Part shown: positions 1-11,465 of the stretch, one piece after another
Layout: each line of letters opens with the position of its first letter
Numbering within the stretch: the first letter of the stretch is position 1
Source: Kofleriaceae bacterium
Lineage (GTDB): Bacteria > Myxococcota_A > Polyangia > Haliangiales > Haliangiaceae
DNA length: 64,000 bases
Direction: 5' to 3'
NCBI GenBank assembly: GCA_018057825.1
Contig: JAGPCY010000003.1
Span: 130,916-194,915, forward strand
The notes under the pieces: generated by a model
The model's database searches: none
The model's input: the letters and a program-made list of their open reading frames with translations, nothing else
What the model was told of the DNA's origin: nothing
Program-made: the position numbers and the translations under genes

Positions 1-3555
<3,555 letters not shown>

Positions 3556-3715
3556 GGCGACCCCGCGACTGCAAGGCCAGGGCCGATCGAAACCTCGGTG
3601 ATCTCGAATGGTTAACGATCCGCCCCGGGGCGCTCCCGACGGGCCGATCCGTCAAGGCTGACGTCGCCTCGCCCCTCGGAGGTGATCCTGACCGGGTCGG
3701 AGCCGCGTCGCGGTC

Positions 3716-4957
3716 CTACGCCTCGCGGCGCTTGGCGCCGGCGATCAACCGGGCGTAGCCCTTGGCGGCCGCGGCGGTGACGCGGGCCAGGGCGTCGAGC
3801 TCCTCGGTCGTCTCGGGACCGCGCCCGATCCGGTGGCCGTACAGCAGGTTCACCGGGCGCTTGCGGATGTTGACGCTCGCCACCGTGGCGTGGTCCGGCG
3901 CGCTCACCCGCAGCACCTTGTACCAGTACGACAGGATCGCGCCCGGGGTCGGCGCGCCGGCGAAGCGACCGTCCTCGGCGACCACCGCCTGCTGGAAGAT
4001 CGACGGCGCCTCGAGGGGGATGAGCGCGCACTCGACCCGGCCCAGCTCGACGCCGTCGCCGACCGCCTTCCAGCCGAAGGCGCAGCCGTCGCGGACGATC
4101 AACAGCACCGCGACGTCGAAAGCGTAGGCGCCGAAGCCCAGGAGGGCGTCGGCGATCGCGGTCCGATCGTGCGCGGCCTCGATCGCGGCGATCGCGACCT
4201 CGGTCGGCAAGGGCGCCCACACCCGCTGGGTCGGGGTCAGCTCGAGCACCGGCTGGCCGGCGATCGCCGGGGCGGCGACCGGCGCGGTCTCGGCCCGATC
4301 GGCCTCGTCGGAGCTGATCTCCTCGAGCATGTCCGAGGCCTCGAGCGTGAGGTCCTCGGCCAGGTCGACCGGCGGCGGGGTCGCGGCCCGACCGTAGCGG
4401 ACCGTCGCGCGCGGAGACGGCACCGGGTGGGCGACCATCGGCGGCAGGCCGGGCAAGGGCGGCGCTGGCAACGACGACCGCGGCGGCGCGTCGCCGCGCG
4501 GCCCATCGCCCAGGCGGAGGAACCGCGCCGGGCGCGGCACGCCGTAGTAGCGCTCGAGGTAGTAGTAGATGCGGACCTCGGCGGCGACCCGCGGGATGAC
4601 GCGGTAGCCGGTGAGCTGCCCGAGCGCGTCGAGGGTGTCGAGGTCGTGGGGCTCGTCGATCGCGGCGATCAGCCGGCGATCCTGGACGATCAGCGGCACG
4701 CACTTGAAGCGGAAGGCCTGCTCGGGCGTGAGGAGCTGGACCGCGGCGCGCTTGGCCCGCTCGAGCATCGCGCCGGTGGCGATCGGGATGCCCAGCTCGA
4801 GGCCGAGGTACACCGTCAGGGCGTCGAGGTCGATCGCGCCCATCTCGAACAAGACCGTGCCGAACCGACCGCCGACCTGCTGCTGGAGCTCGACCGCGGC
4901 CGCGATCTGGGCCTCGGTCAGGCGACCGTCTCGGACCAGCATCTCCCCGAGCTTCAT
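3716..4957 (-). CDS. MshEN-domain protein without ATPase domain, GAF-like C-terminus
   Basis: Residues 1-150 match the MshEN (GspE/PilB N-terminal) domain: MKLGEMLVRDGRLTEAQI, then LGLELGIP and a second LTGYRVIPRVAAEVRI segment. A Pro/Ala/acidic linker follows (about 150-215), then a C-terminal region (about 225-410) with a GAF-like look (AFDVAVLLIVRDGCAFGWKA). There is no Walker A or secretion ATPase domain, so this is a stand-alone adaptor. In other bacteria MshEN domains bind c-di-GMP, so nucleotide sensing is possible but unproven. I chose the ATG at 4957 because MshEN domains begin this way; an in-frame GTG at 4981 would add eight residues. It diverges from the gene at 5039. Confidence 0.7.
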   Translation of the reverse strand: MKLGEMLVRDGRLTEAQIAAAVELQQQVGGRFGTVLFEMGAIDLDALTVYLGLELGIPIATGAMLERAKRAAVQLLTPEQAFRFKCVPLIVQDRRLIAAIDEPHDLDTLDALGQLTGYRVIPRVAAEVRIYYYLERYYGVPRPARFLRLGDGPRGDAPPRSSLPAPPLPGLPPMVAHPVPSPRATVRYGRAATPPPVDLAEDLTLEASDMLEEISSDEADRAETAPVAAPAIAGQPVLELTPTQRVWAPLPTEVAIAAIEAAHDRTAIADALLGFGAYAFDVAVLLIVRDGCAFGWKAVGDGVELGRVECALIPLEAPSIFQQAVVAEDGRFAGAPTPGAILSYWYKVLRVSAPDHATVASVNIRKRPVNLLYGHRIGRGPETTEELDALARVTAAAAKGYARLIAGAKRREA

Positions 4958-5038
4958 CGTCGGGGAGCCTACCACGGTCACCCCGGCGCGAGCGCGTCAG
5001 CCGAGCGCACCGGCCGAGCGGTGTGCTACCACCAGGGG

Positions 5039-6511
5039 GTGCGTCGCGCTGTCGCGCTCCTGTTGATGGCCGCCTGCGGCAGCGGCGGGTCGAAGCCCGC
5101 CGCGATCGACGCCGCCGCGCCGGTCGTCGAGGTCGCGCCGCCACCACCGCCGCGCCCCGAGCTGCCCGCCGGCACGCGCTCGCTGCGCCTGATCCGGACC
5201 GTGGCCGCCCGCCTCGGCCCCGACGAGGCGGCCAAGCGGATCGGCACGGTCGCCGGCGACACCCGGGTCGGCTGGCGCGACGCCGCCGCCGGGCCCGGCT
5301 GCGAGAAGCCGTGGTACGCGATCGAGCCCCAGGGCTGGGTGTGCGGCGACTTCCTCGAGCCGTCGCCCAGGCCGCCGAGCGGCGTCGAGCTGCCGCGCCT
5401 CGACCGCGATGAGGTCGTCCCCGGGACCTACGGCAAGGTCATCGAGGCCGGCAGCTACGTCTACGCCAAGCCCAAGGGCGGCAAGAAGGACAAGAAGGAC
5501 CCCAAGAAGCCGGCGCCGCCCCCCGACGACGAGCCGGCCAGCGATCCCGACGACGATCCCGAGGCCGCGGCCAAGCGCCAGGCCACCGCCGAGGCCGCGG
5601 CCGAGGCCGGCCTCGAGAAGGGCCGGCCGCTCCTGGGCTCGGTCAACATCCGCAAGTACGGCGAGCTGACCGCCGGCGGCAAGCTGTTCTGGAAGATCGC
5701 CAAGAACGTCGACGAGTACCTGCCCAAGAGCGCGATCCGCGAGCACCAGCCGAGCCGCTACCAGGGCGTCCGCCTGGGCGATGACACCGGCCTGACCCTG
5801 CCGATCGCGTTCGTCTGGCCGCGCGGCGGCGGCACCACCGCCTGGACCCGGGGCGCGGCCCGCGGCGGCGGCTCGCGCCAGCAGCTCAAGTGGCGAACCG
5901 CGGTGCCGGTCCTCGAGACCCACCAGGACAACGGCGCGGTGGTCGCCTACCGCATCGGCGACGGCGAGTGGATCGACGCCGCCAACGTCCGCGTCGCCAA
6001 GCCGATGCCGCCGCCGGCCGGGGTCAAGCCCGGCGAGCGCTGGCTCGACGTCGATCTCGATCTGCAGATCGTGGTCGCCTACGAAGGCGACCTGCCGGTC
6101 TACGCGACGATGATGTCGGGGGGACTCAAGGACTCGCCGACCGAGACCGGGGTCTACCGGATCTGGAAGAAGGTCGCCGAGACCGACATGAAGGGCCTGT
6201 CGGGCGAGGATCCGTACTCGGTCGCGACCGTGCCGTGGACGCAGTTCTTCAGCCCCGAGAAGGGCCTGGCGCTCCACACCTCGTACTGGCACGACCGCTT
6301 CGGCTATCCCAAGAGCCACGGCTGCGTGAACCTGTCGCCGCGCGACGCTCGCTGGCTGTACTTCTTCACCGATCCCCAGGTGCCGCCGGGCTGGTCGATG
6401 GCGGCCGGCGTGGTCGAGGCCCCGGGCTCGGTGGTGCGGGTGCGGTCGAAGGACGACCCCGATCCACCGATCCGCGGCTACGCCCAGAAGGTCGACGACC
6501 CCGACCGATGA
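5039..6511 (+). CDS. L,D-transpeptidase (YkuD) lipoprotein
   Basis: The 490-residue protein is predicted to be periplasmic and lipid-anchored. A GTG start gives a short signal ending in the lipobox LLLMAAC. A Pro-rich and Lys/Asp-rich low-complexity region spans residues about 25-200. The YkuD catalytic domain lies at about 335-470, with WLDVDLDLQIVVAYEG at its start and the active-site motif SHGCVNLSPRDA (Cys nucleophile). Family members form 3-3 peptidoglycan cross-links or attach proteins to peptidoglycan. The stop codon overlaps the lipB start by 4 bp, so the two are probably co-transcribed. The start is inferred from the lipobox; the frame is open far upstream. Confidence 0.85.
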   Translation: MRRAVALLLMAACGSGGSKPAAIDAAAPVVEVAPPPPPRPELPAGTRSLRLIRTVAARLGPDEAAKRIGTVAGDTRVGWRDAAAGPGCEKPWYAIEPQGWVCGDFLEPSPRPPSGVELPRLDRDEVVPGTYGKVIEAGSYVYAKPKGGKKDKKDPKKPAPPPDDEPASDPDDDPEAAAKRQATAEAAAEAGLEKGRPLLGSVNIRKYGELTAGGKLFWKIAKNVDEYLPKSAIREHQPSRYQGVRLGDDTGLTLPIAFVWPRGGGTTAWTRGAARGGGSRQQLKWRTAVPVLETHQDNGAVVAYRIGDGEWIDAANVRVAKPMPPPAGVKPGERWLDVDLDLQIVVAYEGDLPVYATMMSGGLKDSPTETGVYRIWKKVAETDMKGLSGEDPYSVATVPWTQFFSPEKGLALHTSYWHDRFGYPKSHGCVNLSPRDARWLYFFTDPQVPPGWSMAAGVVEAPGSVVRVRSKDDPDPPIRGYAQKVDDPDR

Positions 6512-7155
6512 CCGCCGCCCTCCACGTCGAGGATCTCGGCCAGTGCGCGTACCGCACCGCGTGGGCCGCGCAGCTCGCCCACGTCGAGGCGCGCAAGACC
6601 GGCGCCGGCGACGATCGGGTGCTGTTCGTCGAGCACCCCCACGTGATCACGCTGGGTCGGGCCCAGAAGGCGCTGGGCAACGTGCTCGCGGCCGGCGACG
6701 TCGAGGTGGTCGAGGTCGAGCGCGGCGGCGACGTGACCTACCATGGCCCCGGCCAGCTCGTGGCCTATCCGATCGTCGCCCTCGGCGAGGGCGAGCGCGA
6801 TCTCCACCGCTTCCTGCGCAATCTCGAGGAGGCGGTGATCGCGACGTGCGGCGCGTTCGGGCTGGCCACCGATCGCGAGCCCGGCGCCACCGGCGTGTGG
6901 TGCACGACCGCGGCCGGCGCGCGGCGGAAGCTGTGCTCGATCGGGATCGCGTGTCGGCGGTGGGTGACCTTCCACGGCCTGGCGCTCAACGTCGCGACCG
7001 ATCTGACGTACTTCCAGCGGATCAACCCGTGTGGGTTCGCGTCGTCGGTGATGACCTCGATGGCGGTCGAGCTCGACCGGCCGCTGACGGTGGCCGAGGT
7101 GCAGCCGGTCCTGGCGACCGAGCTGGCGCGCTGCCTGGGACGCGCGCTCGCGTGA
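6508..7155 (+). CDS. lipB: Octanoyltransferase LipB
   Basis: The protein transfers octanoyl groups from acyl carrier protein to lipoyl-dependent enzymes, the first step of lipoate synthesis, in the cytoplasm. The 215-residue length is normal. Visible family motifs are RGGDVTYHGPGQLVAYP, the catalytic lysine region KLCSIGIACRRWVTFHGLAL, and INPCGF with the catalytic cysteine. The start ATG overlaps the TGA of the L,D-transpeptidase (ATGA). The stop overlaps the GTG of the next gene (GTGA). Translational coupling in a three-gene operon is therefore likely. No lipA lies nearby. Confidence 0.95.
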   Translation: MTAALHVEDLGQCAYRTAWAAQLAHVEARKTGAGDDRVLFVEHPHVITLGRAQKALGNVLAAGDVEVVEVERGGDVTYHGPGQLVAYPIVALGEGERDLHRFLRNLEEAVIATCGAFGLATDREPGATGVWCTTAAGARRKLCSIGIACRRWVTFHGLALNVATDLTYFQRINPCGFASSVMTSMAVELDRPLTVAEVQPVLATELARCLGRALA

Positions 7156-8339
7156 TCGGACCCGCGCCGATCGGCCGGCCTCGGTGCCCGCGCTGTCGCC
7201 GACCGACCTCGGCCTGCTACTGCGCGCACCTGCCGACCCTGACCACGCGGACCCGGGTCGTGATCCTGCAGCACCCGCGCGAGCGCACGGTCGCGATCGG
7301 CACCGCGCGCATGGCCAGCCTGTGCCTGGCCGGCTCGTCGCTGTACGTCGGGATCGACTGGTCGACCCACGCCGGCCTGGCCGCCGCGCTCGGCGATCCG
7401 GCGCGACCGCCGATCCTCCTGTACCCGGGACCGGGCGCGCGCGACATCCTGCGCGAGCCGCCGGCCGGGCCGGTGACCTTGATCGCCGTCGACGGCACCT
7501 GGTCCCAGGCCAAGACCGTGGTGCGCGACAACCCGATCCTGCGGACCCTGCCGCGCTACGCCTTCGTCGCCCCCGAGGCCTCGCAGTACCGGATCCGCAG
7601 CGAGCCCGACGACGCCTACTGCTCGACGATCGAGGCGCTGATGCACGTGCTGGGCGCCCTCGAGGGCGAGCCGGCGCGGTTCCGCGCGATGCTCGCGCCG
7701 TTTCGCGCCATGGTCGACACCCAGCTCGCGCGCCAGGCCACCGAGCCCAACCCTCGGCGCAAGGCTCCCCGACCGCCGCGCCGCCCTGGCGACCGACTGC
7801 CGACCGCGATCGCCCTTCGCTGGGACGACCTGGTGTGCGTCGCCGCCGAGGCCAACGCGTGGCCGTACCGCGACGCGGCCGAGCACCGGCCCGATCACCG
7901 CCCCGACGAGCTGATCGCGTGGGTCGCGTATCGACCGGCGACCGGCGAGCGGGTCGTGGCCCTGGCCGCGCCGACCGGGCCGCTGTCGCCGAGCGCGCCG
8001 TTTCACGCCGAGCTCGACGCCGAGGCGATCGTGACCGCGCCACCGCGCGCCGCGCTCCTGGCCGCCCACGCCGCGCTGGCCCGCCCGGGCGATCTGATCT
8101 GCGCCTGGGGCCACCACAGCCCGCGGCTCTTCCTCGACGCCGGCGGGGACTTGCCGACGCCCACCCTCGACCTGCGGGCCGCGGCCCAGCACGCGCTACA
8201 CCGCAAGGTCGGCACCCTCGAGGACTTCGCGGCGACGCTGGGCCCAGCGCCGCGAGCGGTCGGGCCGGGGCGGGCCGGTCGGCGAGCGGCGCTCCTCGGG
8301 CAGGTCGTCACCGCGTGGCGCGACGACCTGCTGCGGTGA
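7152..8339 (+). CDS. DTW-domain tRNA-uridine aminocarboxypropyltransferase with extra C-terminal domain
   Basis: Residues 1-190 are a DTW domain, with an N-terminal four-Cys cluster CPRCRRPTSACYC and the signature AVDGTWSQAKTVVRDNP (DGTW near residue 113). TapT-type DTW enzymes add the acp group from S-adenosylmethionine to uridine in tRNA. Residues about 200-395 form a second domain I cannot assign. It has conserved-looking GDLICAWGHHSP and PTLDLRAAAQHALHRKVGTLEDFAATLG stretches that faintly resemble a DnaQ-like exonuclease fold, but I do not rely on this. The GTG start at 7152 overlaps the lipB stop. The gene is about twice the length of a minimal DTW protein. Confidence 0.8.
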   Translation: MIGPAPIGRPRCPRCRRPTSACYCAHLPTLTTRTRVVILQHPRERTVAIGTARMASLCLAGSSLYVGIDWSTHAGLAAALGDPARPPILLYPGPGARDILREPPAGPVTLIAVDGTWSQAKTVVRDNPILRTLPRYAFVAPEASQYRIRSEPDDAYCSTIEALMHVLGALEGEPARFRAMLAPFRAMVDTQLARQATEPNPRRKAPRPPRRPGDRLPTAIALRWDDLVCVAAEANAWPYRDAAEHRPDHRPDELIAWVAYRPATGERVVALAAPTGPLSPSAPFHAELDAEAIVTAPPRAALLAAHAALARPGDLICAWGHHSPRLFLDAGGDLPTPTLDLRAAAQHALHRKVGTLEDFAATLGPAPRAVGPGRAGRRAALLGQVVTAWRDDLLR

Positions 8340-8388
8340 GTCGACGCGGGCGATTGCGCCGCGGCGCCATCGCGGCGACATTGTCGGC

Positions 8389-10179
8389 GTGACGTTCGAC
8401 CTCGACGCGATCGTCGCCCGCCACGGCCGCGACCCGGTCCAGCTCCTGCCGATCCTGCACGACGTGATGGCGGCCGAGGGCCACGTCGCGCCGCCGGTGA
8501 TCACCGCGGTGGCGGCGGCGCTGGGCGTGCCGCGCGGCCAGGTCGAGGGCGTCGTCGGGTTCTACGGCTTCTTCTCCGACACGCCGCGCGGCCGCTACCG
8601 CGTCTTGTTCAGCGACAACATCACCGACGAGCTGGCCGGCAGCCACGCGCTGCGCCAGCGCCTGCTCGACGCCTTCGGCGTGCGGCTCGGCGAGGTCAGC
8701 CGCGACGGCCTGGTGTCGATCGGCGCGACGAGCTGCACCGGCCTGTGCGATCAAGGGCCGGCGCTCCTGGTCAACGGCCACGCGATCGCCCGCCTGACGC
8801 CGGCGCGCATCGGCGCGATCGCGTCGCTCATCCGCGCCGGCACGCCGGTTGCGTCGTGGCCCGACAACCTGTTCGTGATCGATCGCCACGTCCATCGCCG
8901 CGACCTGATCCTCGACGCGGCGATGGCGCCGGGCGCCGCGATCGCCGCGACCCTGACCCGCGGCGCCGACGCCACCGTCGCGATGGTCGCGGCCTCGGGG
9001 CTGCGCGGCCGCGGCGGCGCCGGCTTTTCGACCGGGCAGAAGTGGGCGGCCTGCGCGGCGGCGCCCAGCCCGGGTCCCGCCGAGCGCTACGTCGTGTGCA
9101 ACGCCGACGAGGGCGAGCCCGGGACGTTCAAGGACCGCGAGCTTCTGGCCCACCACGCCGACCTGGTGATCGAGGGCATGACCGTCGCCGGCCTGGCGGT
9201 CGGCGCGACCCGCGGGCTCCTGTACCTGCGCGCCGAGTATCCGTTCCTGGTCGCGCCCCTCGAGGCCACCCTGGCGGCGCGGCGCGCGGCCGGGCTCCTC
9301 GGTCCGGCGATCGGCGGCGCGGTCGGCCGCGACTTCGACGTCGAGCTGCGGATCGGCGCCGGCGCCTACGTGTGCGGCGAGGAGTCGGCACTGCTCGAGT
9401 CGCTCGAGGGCAAGCGCGGCATCCCGCGCAACCGCCCGCCGTATCCGGTGACCAACGGCTACCGCGGCCGCCCGACGGTGGTGAACAACGTCGAGACCCT
9501 GGCGGCGGCGGCGCTGATCGCCGTCCACGGCGACGGCTGGTGGCGCGCGGTCGGCACGCCACGCTCGACCGGGACCAAGCTCCTGTCGGTGTCGGGCGAC
9601 GTCGCGCGCCCCGGGATCTACGAGTACCCGTTTGGCGTCGCGGTCGAGACCGTCTTGGCCGACGCCGGCGCCCGGGCCACCCAGGCGGTCCAGGTCGGCG
9701 GCCCGTCGGGGACGCTCCTGGCCGGCCACGAGCTGGGCCGTAAGATCGCCTTCGAGGACGTGCCGTGCGCCGGCGCGGTGATGGTCTTCGACGACACCCG
9801 CGACGTCCTGGCGGTGGTCGACAACTTCGCCCGGTTCTTCGCCCACGAGAGCTGCGGCTTCTGCACGCCGTGTCGAGTCGGCACGACGCTGGCCGCCCAG
9901 GCCATGCACCGCATCGTCGGCGGCCACGGCTCGCGCCGCGATCTCAAGGACCTGACCCGCTTGACCCAGGTGATGAAGGCGACCAGCCACTGCGGCCTGG
10001 GCCAGACCGCCGGCAACCCGGTGGTCGACGCCCTCGCCAAGTTCCGCCCGGCCTTCGTGCGCCGCCTGCCGTCGCTCGAGGTCCGCCCGACCTTCGACCT
10101 CGACGCCGCCCTGGCGCCGGCCCGCGAGGCCACCGGCCGCGACGACGCCCACGCTCACCTCACCGAGGACGGCCCATGA
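8389..10179 (+). CDS. hoxF: NAD-reducing hydrogenase diaphorase subunit HoxF (NuoE-NuoF fusion)
   Basis: The 596-residue protein joins a NuoE-like domain (1-165) to a NuoF-like domain (175-560), as in HoxF of cytoplasmic group 3d hydrogenases. It carries FMN and the NAD(H) site, passing electrons between NAD and the FeS chain. The NuoF part shows GLRGRGGAGFSTGQKW, CNADEGEPGTFKDREL and the [4Fe-4S] motif ESCGFCTPCR with a later Cys in TSHCGLGQ. The NuoE part keeps only one Cys pair (SCTGLC); the usual first pair is replaced by FSDNITDE, so a complete [2Fe-2S] site is not visible there. Start GTG at 8389. The stop overlaps the hoxU start (ATGA). Confidence 0.95.
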   Translation: MTFDLDAIVARHGRDPVQLLPILHDVMAAEGHVAPPVITAVAAALGVPRGQVEGVVGFYGFFSDTPRGRYRVLFSDNITDELAGSHALRQRLLDAFGVRLGEVSRDGLVSIGATSCTGLCDQGPALLVNGHAIARLTPARIGAIASLIRAGTPVASWPDNLFVIDRHVHRRDLILDAAMAPGAAIAATLTRGADATVAMVAASGLRGRGGAGFSTGQKWAACAAAPSPGPAERYVVCNADEGEPGTFKDRELLAHHADLVIEGMTVAGLAVGATRGLLYLRAEYPFLVAPLEATLAARRAAGLLGPAIGGAVGRDFDVELRIGAGAYVCGEESALLESLEGKRGIPRNRPPYPVTNGYRGRPTVVNNVETLAAAALIAVHGDGWWRAVGTPRSTGTKLLSVSGDVARPGIYEYPFGVAVETVLADAGARATQAVQVGGPSGTLLAGHELGRKIAFEDVPCAGAVMVFDDTRDVLAVVDNFARFFAHESCGFCTPCRVGTTLAAQAMHRIVGGHGSRRDLKDLTRLTQVMKATSHCGLGQTAGNPVVDALAKFRPAFVRRLPSLEVRPTFDLDAALAPAREATGRDDAHAHLTEDGP

Positions 10180-10895
10180 CCTCGCCGACCTTCTCGCTCG
10201 ATGGCGTCGACGTGCCGTTCACCGACGGCCAGTCGATCCTGGCCGCGGCGCTGGCCGCCGGCGTCTACGTCCCGTACCTCTGCTACCACCCGGAGTTCAC
10301 GCCCCACGGGAGCTGCAAGGTCTGTACGGTCAAGGTCAACGGCCGGACCCAGGCGTCGTGCACGACACCGGCCCGGGCGGGCGACGTCGTCGAGTCGAAC
10401 GTCGACGAGGTGACCACGTCGCGGCGCGAGCTGGTCCAGCTCCTGTTCACCGAGGGCAACCACTTCTGTCCGTCGTGCGAGGCCAGCGGCAACTGCACGC
10501 TGCAAGCGGTCGGCTACGAGCTGGGCATGACCTCGTCGCACTACAGCCCGCTGTACCCCGATCGACCGATCGACGCCTCGCACCCCGAGGTCTTGCTCGA
10601 CTTCAACCGCTGCATCTTGTGCGAGCTGTGCGTGCGGGCCAGCGCGCTGGTCGATCGCAAGGACGTGTTCGCGCTGTCGGGCCGCGGCGTGACCAAGCAC
10701 CTGGTGGTCAACGCCGAGTCGGGCCGGCTGGCCGACACCACGCTGACCGTCGACGACAAGGCGATGTCGGTGTGCCCGGTCGGCGTGATCTTGCGCAAGC
10801 GCCGCGGCTTCGCGGTGCCGATCGGTCAGCGCCGCTACGACGCCGCGCCGGTGAGCGTGGTCGCGGTGGCCAAGCCCGAGGGCGACGAGCCATGA
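10176..10895 (+). CDS. hoxU: NAD-reducing hydrogenase subunit HoxU
   Basis: This 239-residue FeS electron-transfer subunit links the hydrogenase module to HoxF. It is homologous to the N-terminal part of NuoG. The N-terminal ferredoxin-like domain has CYHPEFTPHGSCKVC plus a further Cys ([2Fe-2S]). A His-Cys rich motif follows (HFCPSCEASGNCTLQ), then FNRCILCELCVR and a C-terminal MSVCPVG for [4Fe-4S] clusters. The length matches known HoxU proteins (about 235 residues). It overlaps hoxF by 4 bp at its start and hoxY by 4 bp at its stop, as expected for stoichiometric subunits. Confidence 0.95.
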   Translation: MTSPTFSLDGVDVPFTDGQSILAAALAAGVYVPYLCYHPEFTPHGSCKVCTVKVNGRTQASCTTPARAGDVVESNVDEVTTSRRELVQLLFTEGNHFCPSCEASGNCTLQAVGYELGMTSSHYSPLYPDRPIDASHPEVLLDFNRCILCELCVRASALVDRKDVFALSGRGVTKHLVVNAESGRLADTTLTVDDKAMSVCPVGVILRKRRGFAVPIGQRRYDAAPVSVVAVAKPEGDEP

Positions 10896-11440
10896 CCGCG
10901 CCGGCGCGCAAGCTGCGGGTCGCGACGACCTCGCTGGCCGGGTGTTTCGGCTGTCACATGTCGCTCCTCGACATCGACGAGCGGCTGGTGCCGCTGCTCG
11001 ACCTGATCGAACTCGACGCGTCGCCCTTGACCGACCTGAAGCACCCCGGCGACTGCGACCTCGGCCTGATCGAGGGCGGGCTGTGCAACGCCGATAACGT
11101 CCACACGCTGCGCGCGTTCCGGGCTCGGTGCAAGGTCCTGGTCGCGGTCGGCGCGTGCGCGATCAACGGCGGGCTGCCGGCCCAGCGCAACCACCTCGAC
11201 GTGCGCGACTGCTTGCAGGCGGTCTACCTGGCCGGCCACGGCGTCGAGCGCGGCTTCATCCCCAACGATCCCGAGCTGCCGCTGCCCCTGGCCCAGGTCC
11301 ACCCGCTCCACGACGTCGTGAAGATCGACTACTTCCTCCCCGGCTGCCCACCGTCGGCCGACGCGATCTGGCGGTTCCTCACCGATCTGATCGCCGGCCG
11401 CACGCCGCAACTCGTCCACGGTCTGCTCAAGTACGACTGA
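10892..11440 (+). CDS. hoxY: NAD-reducing hydrogenase small subunit HoxY
   Basis: The 182-residue small subunit of the [NiFe] hydrogenase module holds the proximal [4Fe-4S] cluster. The N-terminal CFGCHMS gives the CxxC pair. Further Cys ligands are in VAVGACAINGG and the terminal FLPGCPPSAD. It has no Tat signal, which fits a cytoplasmic soluble enzyme. It is slightly shorter than the Ralstonia enzyme as I remember it (about 209 residues). The ATG overlaps the hoxU stop codon; a 25-bp gap separates it from hoxH. Confidence 0.95.
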   Translation: MTAPARKLRVATTSLAGCFGCHMSLLDIDERLVPLLDLIELDASPLTDLKHPGDCDLGLIEGGLCNADNVHTLRAFRARCKVLVAVGACAINGGLPAQRNHLDVRDCLQAVYLAGHGVERGFIPNDPELPLPLAQVHPLHDVVKIDYFLPGCPPSADAIWRFLTDLIAGRTPQLVHGLLKYD

Positions 11441-11465
11441 GCCCCTGCGCCTCACGGAGCCCGCG

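Noticed and set aside
3833-5038. N-terminal extension of the L,D-transpeptidase frame over the MshEN gene
   Set aside because: The extension is Arg/Gly/Asp-rich antisense shadow; the lipobox start at 5039 gives a normal exported protein.
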